The notes under the pieces were generated by a model, which was given only the letters and a program-made list of their open reading frames with translations, was not told the origin of the DNA and ran no database searches. Below, piece by piece: positions 33,640-43,195 of a DNA stretch of 64,000 bases. Every line of letters starts with the position of its first letter. Position 1 is the stretch's first letter. A program made the translations under genes and the position numbers. Origin of the DNA: Cynocephalus volans (Eukaryota > Chordata > Mammalia > Dermoptera > Cynocephalidae); the NCBI RefSeq assembly GCF_027409185.1, contig NC_084464.1:45173095-45237094 (forward strand), in the 5' to 3' direction.

Positions 33640-33725
33640 TCAACTGCACCTATTTTACAGATGAACAAAATGAGGCTCAACTGGGCTTAAAGAACTTTCT
33701 CAAGGTCACTGAGCTGGTTTAATAA
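33640..33725 (+). mobile_element. MIR SINE fragment
   Basis: TATTTTACAGATGAACAAAA and TCTCAAGGTCACTGAGCTGG match the MIR core, next to a t-SINE. Confidence 0.6.
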
Positions 33726-33734
33726 TCAGATCTG

Positions 33735-33835
33735 AGGCTGCTCAGTTAGCTCAACTAGGTTAGAGTACAGCTTTGTAACACCAAGGCCAAGAGTTCGGAG
33801 CCCTGTACCAGCCAGATGCCAAAAAAAAAAAAAAG
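33735..33835 (+). mobile_element. t-SINE monomer in the BAK1-GGNBP1 interval
   Basis: TCAGTTAGCTCAACTAGGTT and AGAGTTCGGAGCCCTGTACC match the monomer, with an A tail. It splits the space between the two divergent promoters. Confidence 0.85.
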
Positions 33836-34604
33836 AAGCCTTAGCTGTGGATGGAATACTAACACTAAATTGAGATTCAACCTGCAATTCAGACCTATGC
33901 ACTGGGCACCTCGGTGGTCTCTGGAGATTTGAAATCCTAAAGGTGAAAGGCAAGTAAACAGAAAGGAAAACTCAGTGGGGCTGGTGCTACCACCTGGACA
34001 TGTGCCAGCTGGATGCTAAGAGGGGAGAGAAGAGGGGAGACAGATACTATCTGGCCTCAGGGAATGTTCTCAAGGACAGAACAAGCCCAGGAAGGACAAA
34101 TGTGTGCAGAGTCCTCAACAGCCCCCTGCCCCATTCTTAGAGTCTGGTTCCCTCCCAGCTCCTGTCGTCCACTCCCTGCCAGGCTGCCTGGGGCTCTCAC
34201 ATCTCCTCCTCCAAGTCTACCTGCCCCCTGCCCCCAACGGCCGCAGCCTGTCCTCCCCACCCACCCCATGCCTGCTGGAGCCTCATCAACCATATCCAGC
34301 CAGTCTGACCCCCTGCCCTCCTTCCCTGCTTCGTTAACCCCCTGCCCTTTATGCCTCCAGCTAGTCTCCTCCCCCCCCACCCCCCCACCTGAGCTTTGCC
34401 TACTAGAACTCCTGGAAGTTTCCAATTGTTCTTAAGCTGTTGGTGCAGGGGTGGTTGGTGCAGCTTCTCCCTTGAGTCAGGGTCTGTCTCAGGATGGAGG
34501 CCCCATCTCCAACTCCTTGATCACGAATTTTGGGCCACTTTTCCATGTTCCGCTTTTTCCGTAGCCTGGTGGGGAGCAAAGGCAGCCTGAGGGAATGCTA
34601 GAGT

Positions 34605-34815
34605 CAGACTGCCTGTTTTCAAATCCCAACTCCACTATGGCAAGCTGTGAGATAGTGGCAAGTTGCTTGACCTCTCTGTGTCTCAGTTTCCGCATCTATA
34701 AAATGGGAATACAATAGTACCTATCTCTTACGGTGGTTGCAAGGATGAACTGAGCTGCTCTTTGTAAAGTGCCTAGAACTGTGCCTGGCACACAGGAGGC
34801 ATTTGCTAAAGAAAA
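34605..34815 (-). mobile_element. MIR SINE just upstream of GGNBP1
   Basis: AAATCCCAACTCCACTATGG, CTCAGTTTCCGCATCTATAA and GAACTGTGCCTGGCACACAG are near full-length reversed MIR. It ends about 130 bases before the GGNBP1 start codon, so it may form part of that promoter. Confidence 0.8.
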
Positions 34816-34946
34816 CAAGGCAACCCCACCTTAGCTCAGGCCTCCCCATGCCCTTGCCCTCCGAAAACTGAAACCCCCCCAACCACTACCAGCCTGTCAG
34901 TGACTACTACCCCTTCACAGGAGACCTCAGGTTAGCCTCTTCCAAG

Positions 34947-35015
34947 ATGGGGACGACCCCCTGGAACCTCCTCCTCAGTTTGTACAAGCAACTTCAGAAA
35001 TCAGCCATGGCCAAG
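34947..35015 (+). CDS. GGNBP1: GGNBP1 exon 1 (N-terminal signal)
   Basis: ATG in context AAGATGG starts 23 codons ending SAMAK before a weak GTCTGT donor. Leu and Lys alternate on the helix faces and there are no acidic residues, as in mitochondrial presequences. The start was chosen because it is the first ATG in a frame that joins exon 2 in phase 0. Confidence 0.6.
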
Positions 35016-38000
35016 GTCTGTGGGTGCTAGGGGGTGAGACCTGGGTAGGGTCCCATGCCTGCATCTGGCTGGGCCACAGTATATATGGCTTGGGCCCAGG
35101 AGGAGCAACCTTTTGGGAGCTGTTCTCTCATGCCTCCTGTTTTGTCTGGGGATGGGGGTGGGGCTGCAGGCTTGGGGTCCTGCTCAGTGACCTGGTACAC
35201 CCTCAGTTACCTAAGGAAGGCTTGCCCCATGAGGAGGAGGAAGAGGAAATGGAGGAAGAGAACAGCTCATTCAAGCTCTGTGCCCCAGGCATTGTCACCC
35301 TCCAGTTGCCACTGCATAAGACTTTTAGGTCCGCAGATATGGTGGGTAAGTACCTCTGCCTCCCCTCCCCTCCCAAGTTGACCCCAGGCCCAGGAAGCTC
35401 AGCCATGCAATACTAGAACCTACCACCCGGTGGAGCCAGAGGACCTACGATGACCACTGGAGCTGTGGGACCAGCGTGCGGCTGGGCTGGAGGCCATGCT
35501 AGGTCTAGCTAGGGTCCTCCGCCCTCAGGGTTTGGGAGACAGCAAGGTGGGTGTTGTGGCAGGGGGTGGGGCTACTCAAGCACCACCCCTTCCTCAGCCC
35601 TGAAGCTTGTAACTCCTTTGGTGGCCACCTCCATCCCCGATTTTCCCATCATGCATTGCTGTGACAGAGCCCCAGAGGGCCACCTCTCCCAGTGTAGTCC
35701 CCATGCATCCCCAGACGTGGAGAGGTAATAACGTAATATGATAAAAATCACTGTTGGCATTTACATAGCTGTTACCGTGGGCCAGACCCTCTTCTAAGCA
35801 CTTTTCATGAAATATAGCATTACAACTCTGAGGTAGGTCCTATTGTTATCTCCACTTTGTAGTGAGGAAACTGAGGCACAAGAAGTTAAATAACTTGTCC
35901 AACATCACACAGCTAGTAATGGGCAGAGCTGTGGCTTGAATGCAGGTAGTTTGGGTTCCAGATCCAGGCTCTTGAGTCGGGGCTAGAGGGGATGCTCTCC
36001 CCAGAAGGTGAAGACACACACTGTGCGGGAGGGAGCCTGTGGGGAGTGGGTTTCCTAGGGAAGGCAGGGTGAGGGAGTGGTGGTGCCTGCCTGGCTCCAG
36101 GTAACTGAAGAAGAAAGGGCTACCGCTGGGGGTGACCAGGGATTGCAGAGGTGGAAAGAGGTTCGGAGAGCAGTTGTTGCCGGTTGCTGCCTCCTCTTCC
36201 TTGGGTCCCCAACAGCTTGCTCCACCCTCCTGCCTGTCCCGTGCCCATCTCTCTGGCTCTCAGGTTCCGTGGAGTCAGAGCTGAAGAAGCTTCTGGCAAT
36301 ACAGCAAGAGTTCTGCCTCTGGAAGATGGGCAGCCAGGAGGGCCGGGAGCTGCTGACCCAGCCAGAGATGACCCTGGAGGAGGTGGGCCAGGTATGCCTG
36401 TCCCATCCCAGATCACCATCCCCCTGCCTGAGGGCACTGCAGAAAGTGGGGCTGGAGGCTTCACATCTCCACAGGGCACTGGCTCCTGGCTCCAGCCCCC
36501 ACCACCTGGTGGGTAGGGTAGACATAATCCCTTCTTGGTGGTGGTATTTCTGAGTTCAGGACCCTGTCCCCCAAACACACACACACATACACACACACAC
36601 ATCCCTCCATCAATCTCTCTGTTTCTCACTTGGCCCAAAGTCATTATGTCCATTTTTAAGTCTTAGCTTTGCCATTGACTTGCTGTGTGGCTTTGGGCAA
36701 ATTGGCAAATCCCTTCCCCTCTCTGGGCCTCAGTTTCCTCATCTGTACAATGATGAGATTTGTCTAGACAGGCTGTAAGTCTTTCCTGTGCATCTGCCAT
36801 TCCAATAAATTGTTGCTGTTTTTCTATTCTCTCTCCCATTCACACCCACTCCCACAAATATACATAGGCTCAGGAGAGGGATCCCACTGGGTCCTCTGCT
36901 CATCCTTGACATCGGCCTTTAAGGTTAGGCCTATCTCAGCTTCTCTGAGTGCTTGTTGATGGATCTGTTGATGGAAAATGTGTCAATGACCTTTTGAGTT
37001 ATTTTCCAATTATTGGACATCTGCCCCTGACAGTCTGTGTAGTTTACAAAAAGAAAAACAGGATTCAAAGGCCAATGTCTTTAGTCAAAGTCCATACTCT
37101 GGCATTGACTTGCTCTGTGACTTTGAATATAAGCCTCAGTTTCTTTACCAATAAAGGGGGACAGTGGTGACGACCTAATGAGATAAAGACTGTGTACCAG
37201 TGTGTATCCAGTGCTGGGGCTATGATGTTATGACTCACTTCTTGGGGTGGTGACTCTCAGAAATCCATGCCTGTGGGGCCCTGAGGGGCACATGCTCATT
37301 GCCCTATGCCTGCCCATATGCCACAGCATAGGGAGCCCCTGTGTCACCTCACTTGTAACCACACAGGCTGTCAGCCTCTGGTGGGGATCTGCCCTCCTCC
37401 TTCTCTCCCTTGCCTTCCCCTCCCCTCCCCTCTAGAACCACCCCTGAGCCAGCCTGCCCATCCAAGGGGTCACAGTCCTGGGCAGCATTGGTGGGCCCTG
37501 GGGAGTTTCTGGGTAGTGCAAGTGGGGGCCCAGCCCAGTCCTCACTTTGGGGACAGAGCTGCTTCAAGACTATCTTCCTTCTATGGTGTTTCAAGGGTCC
37601 TGTCCTCATCACCCCCCACTTTGTCTTTATCTGCCCCCAGGGACACCAAGCTGAGGGGGAAGGAAGCTGCCCCCCAGCATTTGTGGGAGCAATGCTGGGG
37701 ACCTGGGAGAGGGGCACTAAGGCTGCTGAAGCCCCACCCTAGGCTGGACAGAAGGGTGCTGAGCCATCTTGGTGGGGTGTCCAGGACAGAGGTGAGTGGG
37801 GGGAGGGGTTGGCTGGGGTGCCTGACTCCTGGGGCTCCCAAGGAACCCCCCAAGTTGGAGGGAGAAGGGTCCCTCCATTCTATGGGAGGAAGGAGGCTCA
37901 GGGTTGGTGGAGCTGTGCTGACTGTGGGCAGTGGGGAGGGTCTGGAAAAGGTGGCCCCAGGGTGCTTTTCTCTTGGGGGTTGGGGGAAAGTTCTGGGGTA

Positions 38001-38118
38001 CAGAGCAGGGAGGGAAGGGAGCCCAAAGATGCTGAGACATCTTCCTTCACCCATTTCTGCCCCCCAGCACCTGCTCCTGGAGGAGATGGATGAGATGGGA
38101 AACTGGCCACCAGAGTGA
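34947..38118 (+). CDS. GGNBP1: GGNBP1, gametogenetin-binding protein 1 (four-exon model, open frame)
   Basis: The model joins 34947-35015, 35207-35345, 36264-36391 and 38068-38118: 387 nt, 128 residues plus stop, with no frameshift. The N-terminus MGTTPWNLLLSLYKQ is hydrophobic, basic and amphipathic, fitting a mitochondrial signal; the mouse protein has been linked to mitochondrial morphology in spermatogenic cells. An acidic run EEEEEEMEEE follows. The C-terminal half (from IVTLQLPLHKTF to GNWPPE) resembles the ubiquitin-like domain of USP4/11/15. The human locus is annotated as a pseudogene, so an intact frame here matters. Identity rests on synteny with BAK1 and ITPR3 and on the conserved C-terminal peptide. 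The first intron (donor GTCTGT, weak acceptor) is the least certain, and a mouse-length protein may use further exons. Confidence 0.8.
35207..35345 (+). CDS. GGNBP1: GGNBP1 exon 2 (acidic linker and start of the UBL-like domain)
   Basis: The exon encodes LPKEGLPHEEEEEEM, the bridge NSSFKLCAPG, then IVTLQLPLHKTFRSADMVG, the first strands of the UBL-like fold. The donor GTAAG is strong. The acceptor (CACCCTCAG) is inferred from phase, and an upstream AG is possible. Confidence 0.75.
35752..35970 (+). mobile_element. MIR SINE in GGNBP1 intron 2
   Basis: CATTTACATAGCTGTTACCG, AGTGAGGAAACTGAGGCACA and CACACAGCTAGTAATGGGC are near full-length MIR. Confidence 0.85.
36264..36391 (+). CDS. GGNBP1: GGNBP1 exon 3 (UBL-like core)
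   Basis: The acceptor CTGGCTCTCAG and donor GTATGC bracket 128 nt. They encode VESELKKLLAIQQEF, CLWKMGSQEG, RELLTQPEMTLEEVGQ. The order helix, LW pair, L-x-x-P, T-L-E-E-x-G is that of the USP4/11/15 ubiquitin-like domain. The exon starts after one base of a Gly codon and ends in phase 0. Confidence 0.85.
36573..36602 (+). repeat. (CA)n microsatellite
   Basis: ACACACACACACATACACACA within GGNBP1 intron 3. Confidence 0.9.
36655..36785 (-). mobile_element. MIR SINE in GGNBP1 intron 3
   Basis: TTGACTTGCTGTGTGGCTTT and CCTCAGTTTCCTCATCTGTA are reversed MIR core. Confidence 0.75.
37075..37230 (-). mobile_element. MIR SINE in GGNBP1 intron 3
   Basis: TTGACTTGCTCTGTGACTTT and CCTCAGTTTCTTTACCAATA are reversed MIR core. 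Confidence 0.65.
37641..37791 (+). other. possible GGNBP1 cassette exon
   Basis: A long pyrimidine tract and CTGCCCCCAG precede 37,641, and GACAGAG followed by GTGAGT ends it at 37,791. Both sites are stronger than several of those used in the gene model. The 151 nt are not a multiple of three. Read from exon 3 in phase 0, a TAG occurs at 37,740-37,742, so inclusion would give a different and shorter C-terminus. Confidence 0.4.
38068..38118 (+). CDS. GGNBP1: GGNBP1 terminal coding exon
   Basis: After the acceptor CTGCCCCCCAG, 17 codons encode HLLLEEMDEMGNWPPE and TGA. This is the last beta strand plus the Trp-Pro end seen in the USP-type UBL. Spliced from exon 3 it keeps phase 0. Confidence 0.85.
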   Translation, partial: HLLLEEMDEMGNWPPE

Positions 38119-38312
38119 AACTGGTGCTGGCCCCAAGTCTGCCCTGCCCCCAGATCCCTGGAGTCAGTATATAGGGACAGATGTCTCTCTAGGTCCCATC
38201 CAAGGAGGTCCTAGGTCCAGGCGTCTTGAGGTGAGCAGTTTCCACATGTCTGCAGGGTGGGCCTGACCAGCATACTGTCCCCACCCATCAGGCTCAGGCT
38301 TGTGACATTATT

Positions 38313-38318
38313 AATAAA
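38313..38318 (+). terminator. GGNBP1: GGNBP1 polyadenylation signal
   Basis: AATAAA in the context ATTAATAAAAACC lies 195 bases after the GGNBP1 stop codon and is the first such signal downstream. Confidence 0.75.
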
Positions 38319-38766
38319 AACCTAGTTTGACTTTGGCCCCCTTGGCTGCCTGTCTTTGGGCCCCACCCCCTCATCCTCAACCCCAGAGCTGGCCCAGCTT
38401 GTCAGGGCTCTCAGTTCAGTCCGCAGTCTGTGCTGCTAGGGCTGCTATGGCTACCCTGGCTGCAGACTGGAGGGGTCGCAGCAGGGCCTCTGAGCGGGGG
38501 TAGCAGGAGGTTTGGTGGCCCGACTTGGAGTGGGGAAGGACCCATGGCCCAGAATGCCAGAGGAGCTCCTGCCGCCCACAAGCTCTGCCCCTAGTAGGAG
38601 AAGCATCCCTGACTTCCCTCCCTCCCTAAGTTCCCAGGCCATGCTGTGGCCTCACAGCGAGGATCCGGGAATTCTCCAGCAGGAAGTTCCTGCCCAGCCA
38701 GCCCAGGGACAAAGCCAGGAAAGAGGCCCTGGGACCATGGAGACCTGCCTCAGGAGGGCTGGTCTG

Positions 38767-38785
38767 GGGGGGGGGGGCGGGGCAG
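38767..38785 (+). repeat. long G run
   Basis: About a dozen or more consecutive G bases, then CGGGGC. It is prone to replication slippage and to sequencing error. Confidence 0.85.
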
Positions 38786-39119
38786 ACAAGAGGTCCCTGG
38801 GATTGATGCAGGAGGGGTGGCTCCCCAGGCTTGGGCACCCATCCCTGCAGACCCGTGCTAGAGGGGCGGTGGGGTAGGGCCCACTCTGTGCCATGCTCAG
38901 GGCTGGGCATTCCTGGGGATCCATTCCATGGCAAGGGAGCTTAAAGAGGTGCTGTGTGGCCTCAGGAGAGGTCCAGACAATGCTGCTTAATTTCAGAAGT
39001 AAAGGTGGGCTTGGGATGTGGGTACATGATGATGTGCCATTACCCCCCTAGGAAGGGTCACCCACAAACCTGTCCTCCCAGGGATCAGATGGGCAGGAGG
39101 GCCAAGTCCTGTTTGGACA

Positions 39120-39169
39120 CCAGGAGGTGCTGTGCCCCAGGAGGTCCTGTGCCCCAGGAGGTCCTGCTG
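39120..39169 (+). repeat. 17-bp tandem repeat, three copies
   Basis: The unit CCAGGAGGTCCTGTGCC starts at 39,120, 39,137 and 39,154. It contains the near-palindrome AGGAGGTCCT. Confidence 0.85.
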
Positions 39170-40064
39170 GCTTCCTGATGGGGCCCCCAATTCCTTCTCT
39201 TCCTCCTGGGTCCAGGCTCTGAGCACTCCCATCCCGTGTATGAGAAAGAGAACTCACACTGGCCCCAACACTTCTCAACAGGACTGCTGTCTATGGAAGC
39301 TTGTCTCATATTCCCCACAGTGTCCCCACTGTGTCCAGCCCGAGGCCTGTTACAAAGCTGAAGTTCAGTATCAGGATTTGGTGGCCACTCTTAGTAGTCA
39401 CTGTGATTGATAACAACGGCTGCTTGTAGGATGGCTGCCCTGTGGCCACATGCTTGTGAGGGGAGGGAAACTGCAGCAGCCTGGTCCCCTGCCCCAGCCC
39501 AGCCCAGCCTTGTGAAGGTAGGAATCCTGCTGCCCACCCCCCAGCCTGCAGGGGACAGAGTGGGGAGCTTGGAGAGGGTTACTGGTTCATGGATGAGCTG
39601 GGAACTCCCTAGCCAGGGACCATGGAGTCCTTGACTCAGATTCCGAGCTGGTGGAAGTGCCCATCTGGACTGTCCTCCTGAGTCAGCCAGGAGGCAGCCT
39701 CGTGACCATATGACTCACCTGTGCCTAATTGCCCAGCTTAGTATTCCCTCCCAGAGGTTGGCTGTTGGGAAAGGATGGGCCTGTGGGGTCCCTGGGAGCA
39801 CCTGGACCCCGGGGACAGAAGCCTTGGTTCAGTATGTGGACTCTGGGCTGGTCAGTTTCCCTCTCTGCTCCTCGTTTTGCGTGTCTGTCCAGTGAGGATT
39901 GTAGCACCCCCTTGTCCACTCCTGGCATTCCTATGAACTGCAGGGCAGGTCTGTGAGGCTGGCAAATGTGGTGGCGCACTGGTGCTGTCCCTGGAGCAGG
40001 AGGGGGTCCATATGTGGGCTGAATGAAGAGCTGCTTGGCTCTTAGAGAACAGAAGATTCTTGAA

Positions 40065-40480
40065 GAATCCATAGAACAAATATCTATTAAGCATCTACTA
40101 CATCCCAGTCCTGGGGAATGGAGCAATGACCAAGACATACTAAAGCTCACTTCTGGGGACTTAACATTATTGTTAGCGGGACAAACAATGAACAGGTGAC
40201 ATGTCAGGGGGACGAGTAATAGGAAGAAAGATGAGGCTGGGTAATGGGATGGGGACCTCAGAGACGCTGTTTTAGGTAGAGTGGTGGGATGGGAAGGTCT
40301 CTCTGAGGAGGTCATACGTAGGCAGGGACCTGCAGGACGTGAAGAGGGAGCCATGGAGGTATGTGGGGGAAGGGCCACCAGGGACAGCACATGCAAATAC
40401 GAACAGGAAGGTGAGGAGACCTGTGTGGCTTTAAGGCAGTGAGTGGGAGGGGAAGGAATAGGAGGTGGGGTCAGAAAGGA
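40065..40480 (-). mobile_element. L2 LINE, minus strand
   Basis: CAAATATCTATTAAGCATCT, GAAGGTCTCTCTGAGGAGG and GCACATGCAAATACGAACAG are the reverse complement of L2 3' sequence. Confidence 0.7.
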
Positions 40481-40659
40481 AGTGAGGAGATGGTGTACTT
40501 TCCAGATGGGAAGGTTTAGGTTTCTTTTATCAGCGTGCAAGTGATGTGATGTAGTTTACAGTATTAAAGTCTCCCTTAGCTGCTTAGTTGGGAAGGGGCC
40601 TGAAACAAGGAGGCGAGTTAGGAGGCTGCTGCTGTCGTAGGGCGAGGTCGCCTCACTGT

Positions 40660-41090
40660 GGCTTCTATTACAGGGTGGGGATGGGGGGGGGTCTTTACCA
40701 CTAGGGGGCGCGCCTTGGCCCGCACCTCTGTGCAGGGGTGGACCAGCCTCCTCCCCAGGTGGTGCCTCCCACCTCCGGGGCGGCCGGGGGCGTGGGGTCC
40801 AGGAAGGGCCTGTCGAAAGCCTGTGGGCGGCCCGGGTCACGCGTGGGCGCCCGCAGCGGGAGGGCAGGAGGAGGCGGGTGGCACCGCGGGGCGTGTGCGT
40901 ACCGAGGCGCAGCAAATGCGTCCCGGCCAGGACAGCCCGGCCACCCGAGGCTCCTGCGGAGCGTGCGCACCTGGCGAGCGCATCTGGGAACCGCCGAACC
41001 GTGCGCTGTTTCCGCTTCCTCCCGCTCTTGCCCGCGCCCTGGCCCTCGGAGGGTGGCCCGCAGCGGAGGAGCTCGGGCTTTCTCTGCTGC
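40660..41090. promoter_or_regulatory. CpG island between GGNBP1 and ITPR3
   Basis: A dense CpG stretch starts at a canonical CTCF-type motif and ends near CTGCTGCAGGTGG. The flanks are old L2 repeats. Open frames on both strands look like a by-product of high GC. It may be a promoter of a long non-coding RNA (human has LINC00336 in this interval) or an insulator. Confidence 0.55.
40698..40711 (+). promoter_or_regulatory. CTCF core motif
   Basis: CCACTAGGGGGCGC matches the CTCF consensus CCASYAGRKGGCRS at every position. It is in plus orientation at the left edge of a CpG island, midway between GGNBP1 and ITPR3. Confidence 0.7.
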
Positions 41091-41734
41091 AGGTGGCTTG
41101 ATGTAATGTCAGCACAACAAGGATAGAAGACACCTCCCTGCCTTCATGAAATTCACGGTCAGGGGTGGGAGGGCCGGAACACACTCCTGCAATAGAAACC
41201 AGATGACGATGTTGCCGTAGTATAGGTTTGGAGAGCGCAGAGAAGGGAGCAAATAATTCCAGCAGGGAGGAATTCAGAAGAAGCCTTCCAGGAGGAAAGA
41301 AATCATTTGCGATTTGGGCTCGCAGCAGCAGAAGGAATTGGACAGGTGAAGTAAAGGCAGAAGAGCATGCCTGCCAGGGGAACTGTATGTGACGGGCAAG
41401 CGTCCAGTCTGCACCACGACCCCACTTTCCACCTTCCTGACCAAGCCAGGACACCCTGGCTTCTTCTTCCCCCATCCTGGGACTCCTTGCTTAATCCACC
41501 TGTGTACGTTCAGCCCTTTGCTCCCGCCATCCCTCGCCCTCCGCACTCTCACTCTCAGTGCCTTTACTGGGGCCCTAAATCACCACCATGACTTCCCCAT
41601 CCTTCCATGCATCTGCGCCCCCGCCCCAGGATGCGGTGTGGTTTGCTCTCTTCCCCACTCCCCTCCAAACCCCTACCTATCCTGTACAGCCACCATGGTG
41701 GCAAGTTCAACCTATGGTGCTTGCAGGAGGAGGG

Positions 41735-42000
41735 GGCTCGAGGATAGGGGTTCATGACAGCTGGAGAGGTAGGCAGGGGCCAGATTGCATAGGACCATGT
41801 ATGCCAACCTACGTGGCTTGGCATTTATCCTCAGGACAGTGGGAACCATAGAGAGCTGTAAATCTGGGAGAGTGTATGGTAAGATATACAGTATTATGGA
41901 GTGGAGGGAGCAGGAGGAGGCTATCACAATAGTCACAGTGAGAGGGTGTAGGCCTGACCTGGGACAATGGCAGATGGGGTGGACAGGAGCACAGTCAAGC
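41735..42000 (-). mobile_element. L2 LINE, minus strand
   Basis: GAGGTAGGCAGGGGCCAGAT, GGACCATGTATGCCAACCTA and GGAGGCTATCACAATAGTC match reversed L2. It ends at the MER20. Confidence 0.65.
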
Positions 42001-42225
42001 AGTGGTTCTCAACGGGGGCAATTCTGCCCCCAGGAAACATTTAACATTGTCTGGAGACATGTTTGGTTCACAGCTGGGGGAATGCTACTGGCATCCAGTG
42101 GTAGAGGCAGGGGATGCTGCTAAACATCCTACGATGTACAGGACAGAACCCCCTGGCCCCACGCAAAAAGATTATCTGGCCTAAAATGTCAGTAGTGCTG
42201 AGGCTGAGAAGCCCTGCACTAGAGA
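42001..42225 (+). mobile_element. MER20 DNA transposon (hAT-Charlie)
   Basis: GTGGTTCTCAACGGGGGCAA, ACATTGTCTGGAGACATG, ATGCTGCTAAACATCCTACG and the end GAGGCTGAGAAGCCCTG follow the MER20 consensus almost end to end. Confidence 0.85.
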
Positions 42226-42289
42226 AAAACCAAAAGAATACCTATTGGGTGGGGGGACACAGGTGTCTCTCAGCCTGAACTCTTGGAGC

Positions 42290-42490
42290 CACGCTGCCTG
42301 GGTCTGTTTGAAGCCTGGCTTTTCTGTATATTAGCTGTGTGACAACCTTGGACAAGTCACTTAACCTCTCTGGACATCAGTTTCCTCACCTTTAATAAAG
42401 GTCACTGGGAGGATTAGGTGGTTTAATGCATGTTCAGTGCCTAGAGAAGTGACACATGCTAAGCATTATGTAACATGAACTATTGTTATT
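42290..42490 (-). mobile_element. MIR SINE
   Basis: CAAGTCACTTAACCTCTCTG, ATCAGTTTCCTCACCTTTAA and CATGCTAAGCATTATGTAAC are reversed MIR. Confidence 0.75.
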
Positions 42491-42494
42491 TTAA

Positions 42495-43195
42495 AACACA
42501 AATCCTCTGTTCAAAGCCCTGCTCTGGCTCCCCATCATCAAAATCCATGTGTCACTCCCTATGTCTTTGACCCCGTCTCCTGTTGCTTTCCTTCTTGCTC
42601 TGTGTGCTCTGTCTACACTGGTTTCTCTGCTGTTCCATAAACACACTCAGCTCACTCTTGCCTCAGGGCCTTTGCATTTGCTGTTTCCTCTGCCTTGAAA
42701 GCTCTGCCTCTAGGAATCTATGGGACCCACTACCTCACTTCCTTGAGGTCTCTGCTCAGCTGTCACCTTCTCAGGGGCTTTCCTTAACCACCTAATGGAA
42801 AAACAACAACAAAAAAATCTGTTCCCCTGCTTTATTTATTTATTTAAGACATTTTTTTTGTGGCTGGTCAGTAAGGGGATCCAAACCCGTGACCTTGGGA
42901 TTATAAGGTTGCACTCTAACCAACTACACTAATAGGCCAACGCTTTATTTTTATTTTTATATTTTATTTTGCCATGCTTTATTTTTCCGTAGGTCATTTT
43001 CATCATCTAACATATTGTATGTATATTTAATTTATTTATGTGCTTATTGTCTGTGTCTCTCAACTGGAATGCAGGTTCATGAGGGCAGACATTCTTGCCC
43101 CTTTTTGTTGGGCTGTGACCCCAGAGCCTAGACCTTACCTAGCACATACACGGTGCTCCTTAAATATTGCATGAATGAATGAATGAATGAATGGT
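42495..43195 (+). mobile_element. L2 LINE, long 3' part, split by a t-SINE
   Basis: CTCAGGGCCTTTGCATTTGC, TCAGCTGTCACCTTCTCAGG and the end CTTAAATATTGCATGAATG with TGAA repeats are the L2 3' end in order. Confidence 0.8.
42825..42945 (-). mobile_element. t-SINE monomer inside L2
   Basis: GGATCCAAACCCGTGACCTT and AACCAACTACACTAATAGGC are reversed arms. L2 sequence resumes on the other side. Confidence 0.82.

Larger units (their letters stand above)
38319..40064. other. GGNBP1-ITPR3 interval, left part
   Basis: GC-rich unique sequence with a G run and a 17-bp tandem repeat. Human LINC00336 maps to this interval, but I cannot place any exon of it. Confidence 0.5.

Noticed and set aside
39725-40540. 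271-codon minus-strand open frame
   Set aside because: It runs through an L2 element and unique DNA, with no family match and no promoter or splice evidence.
40837-41475. 212-codon minus-strand open frame over the CpG island
   Set aside because: Low-complexity translation of CpG-rich DNA with no recognisable domain. It is not supported as a gene.
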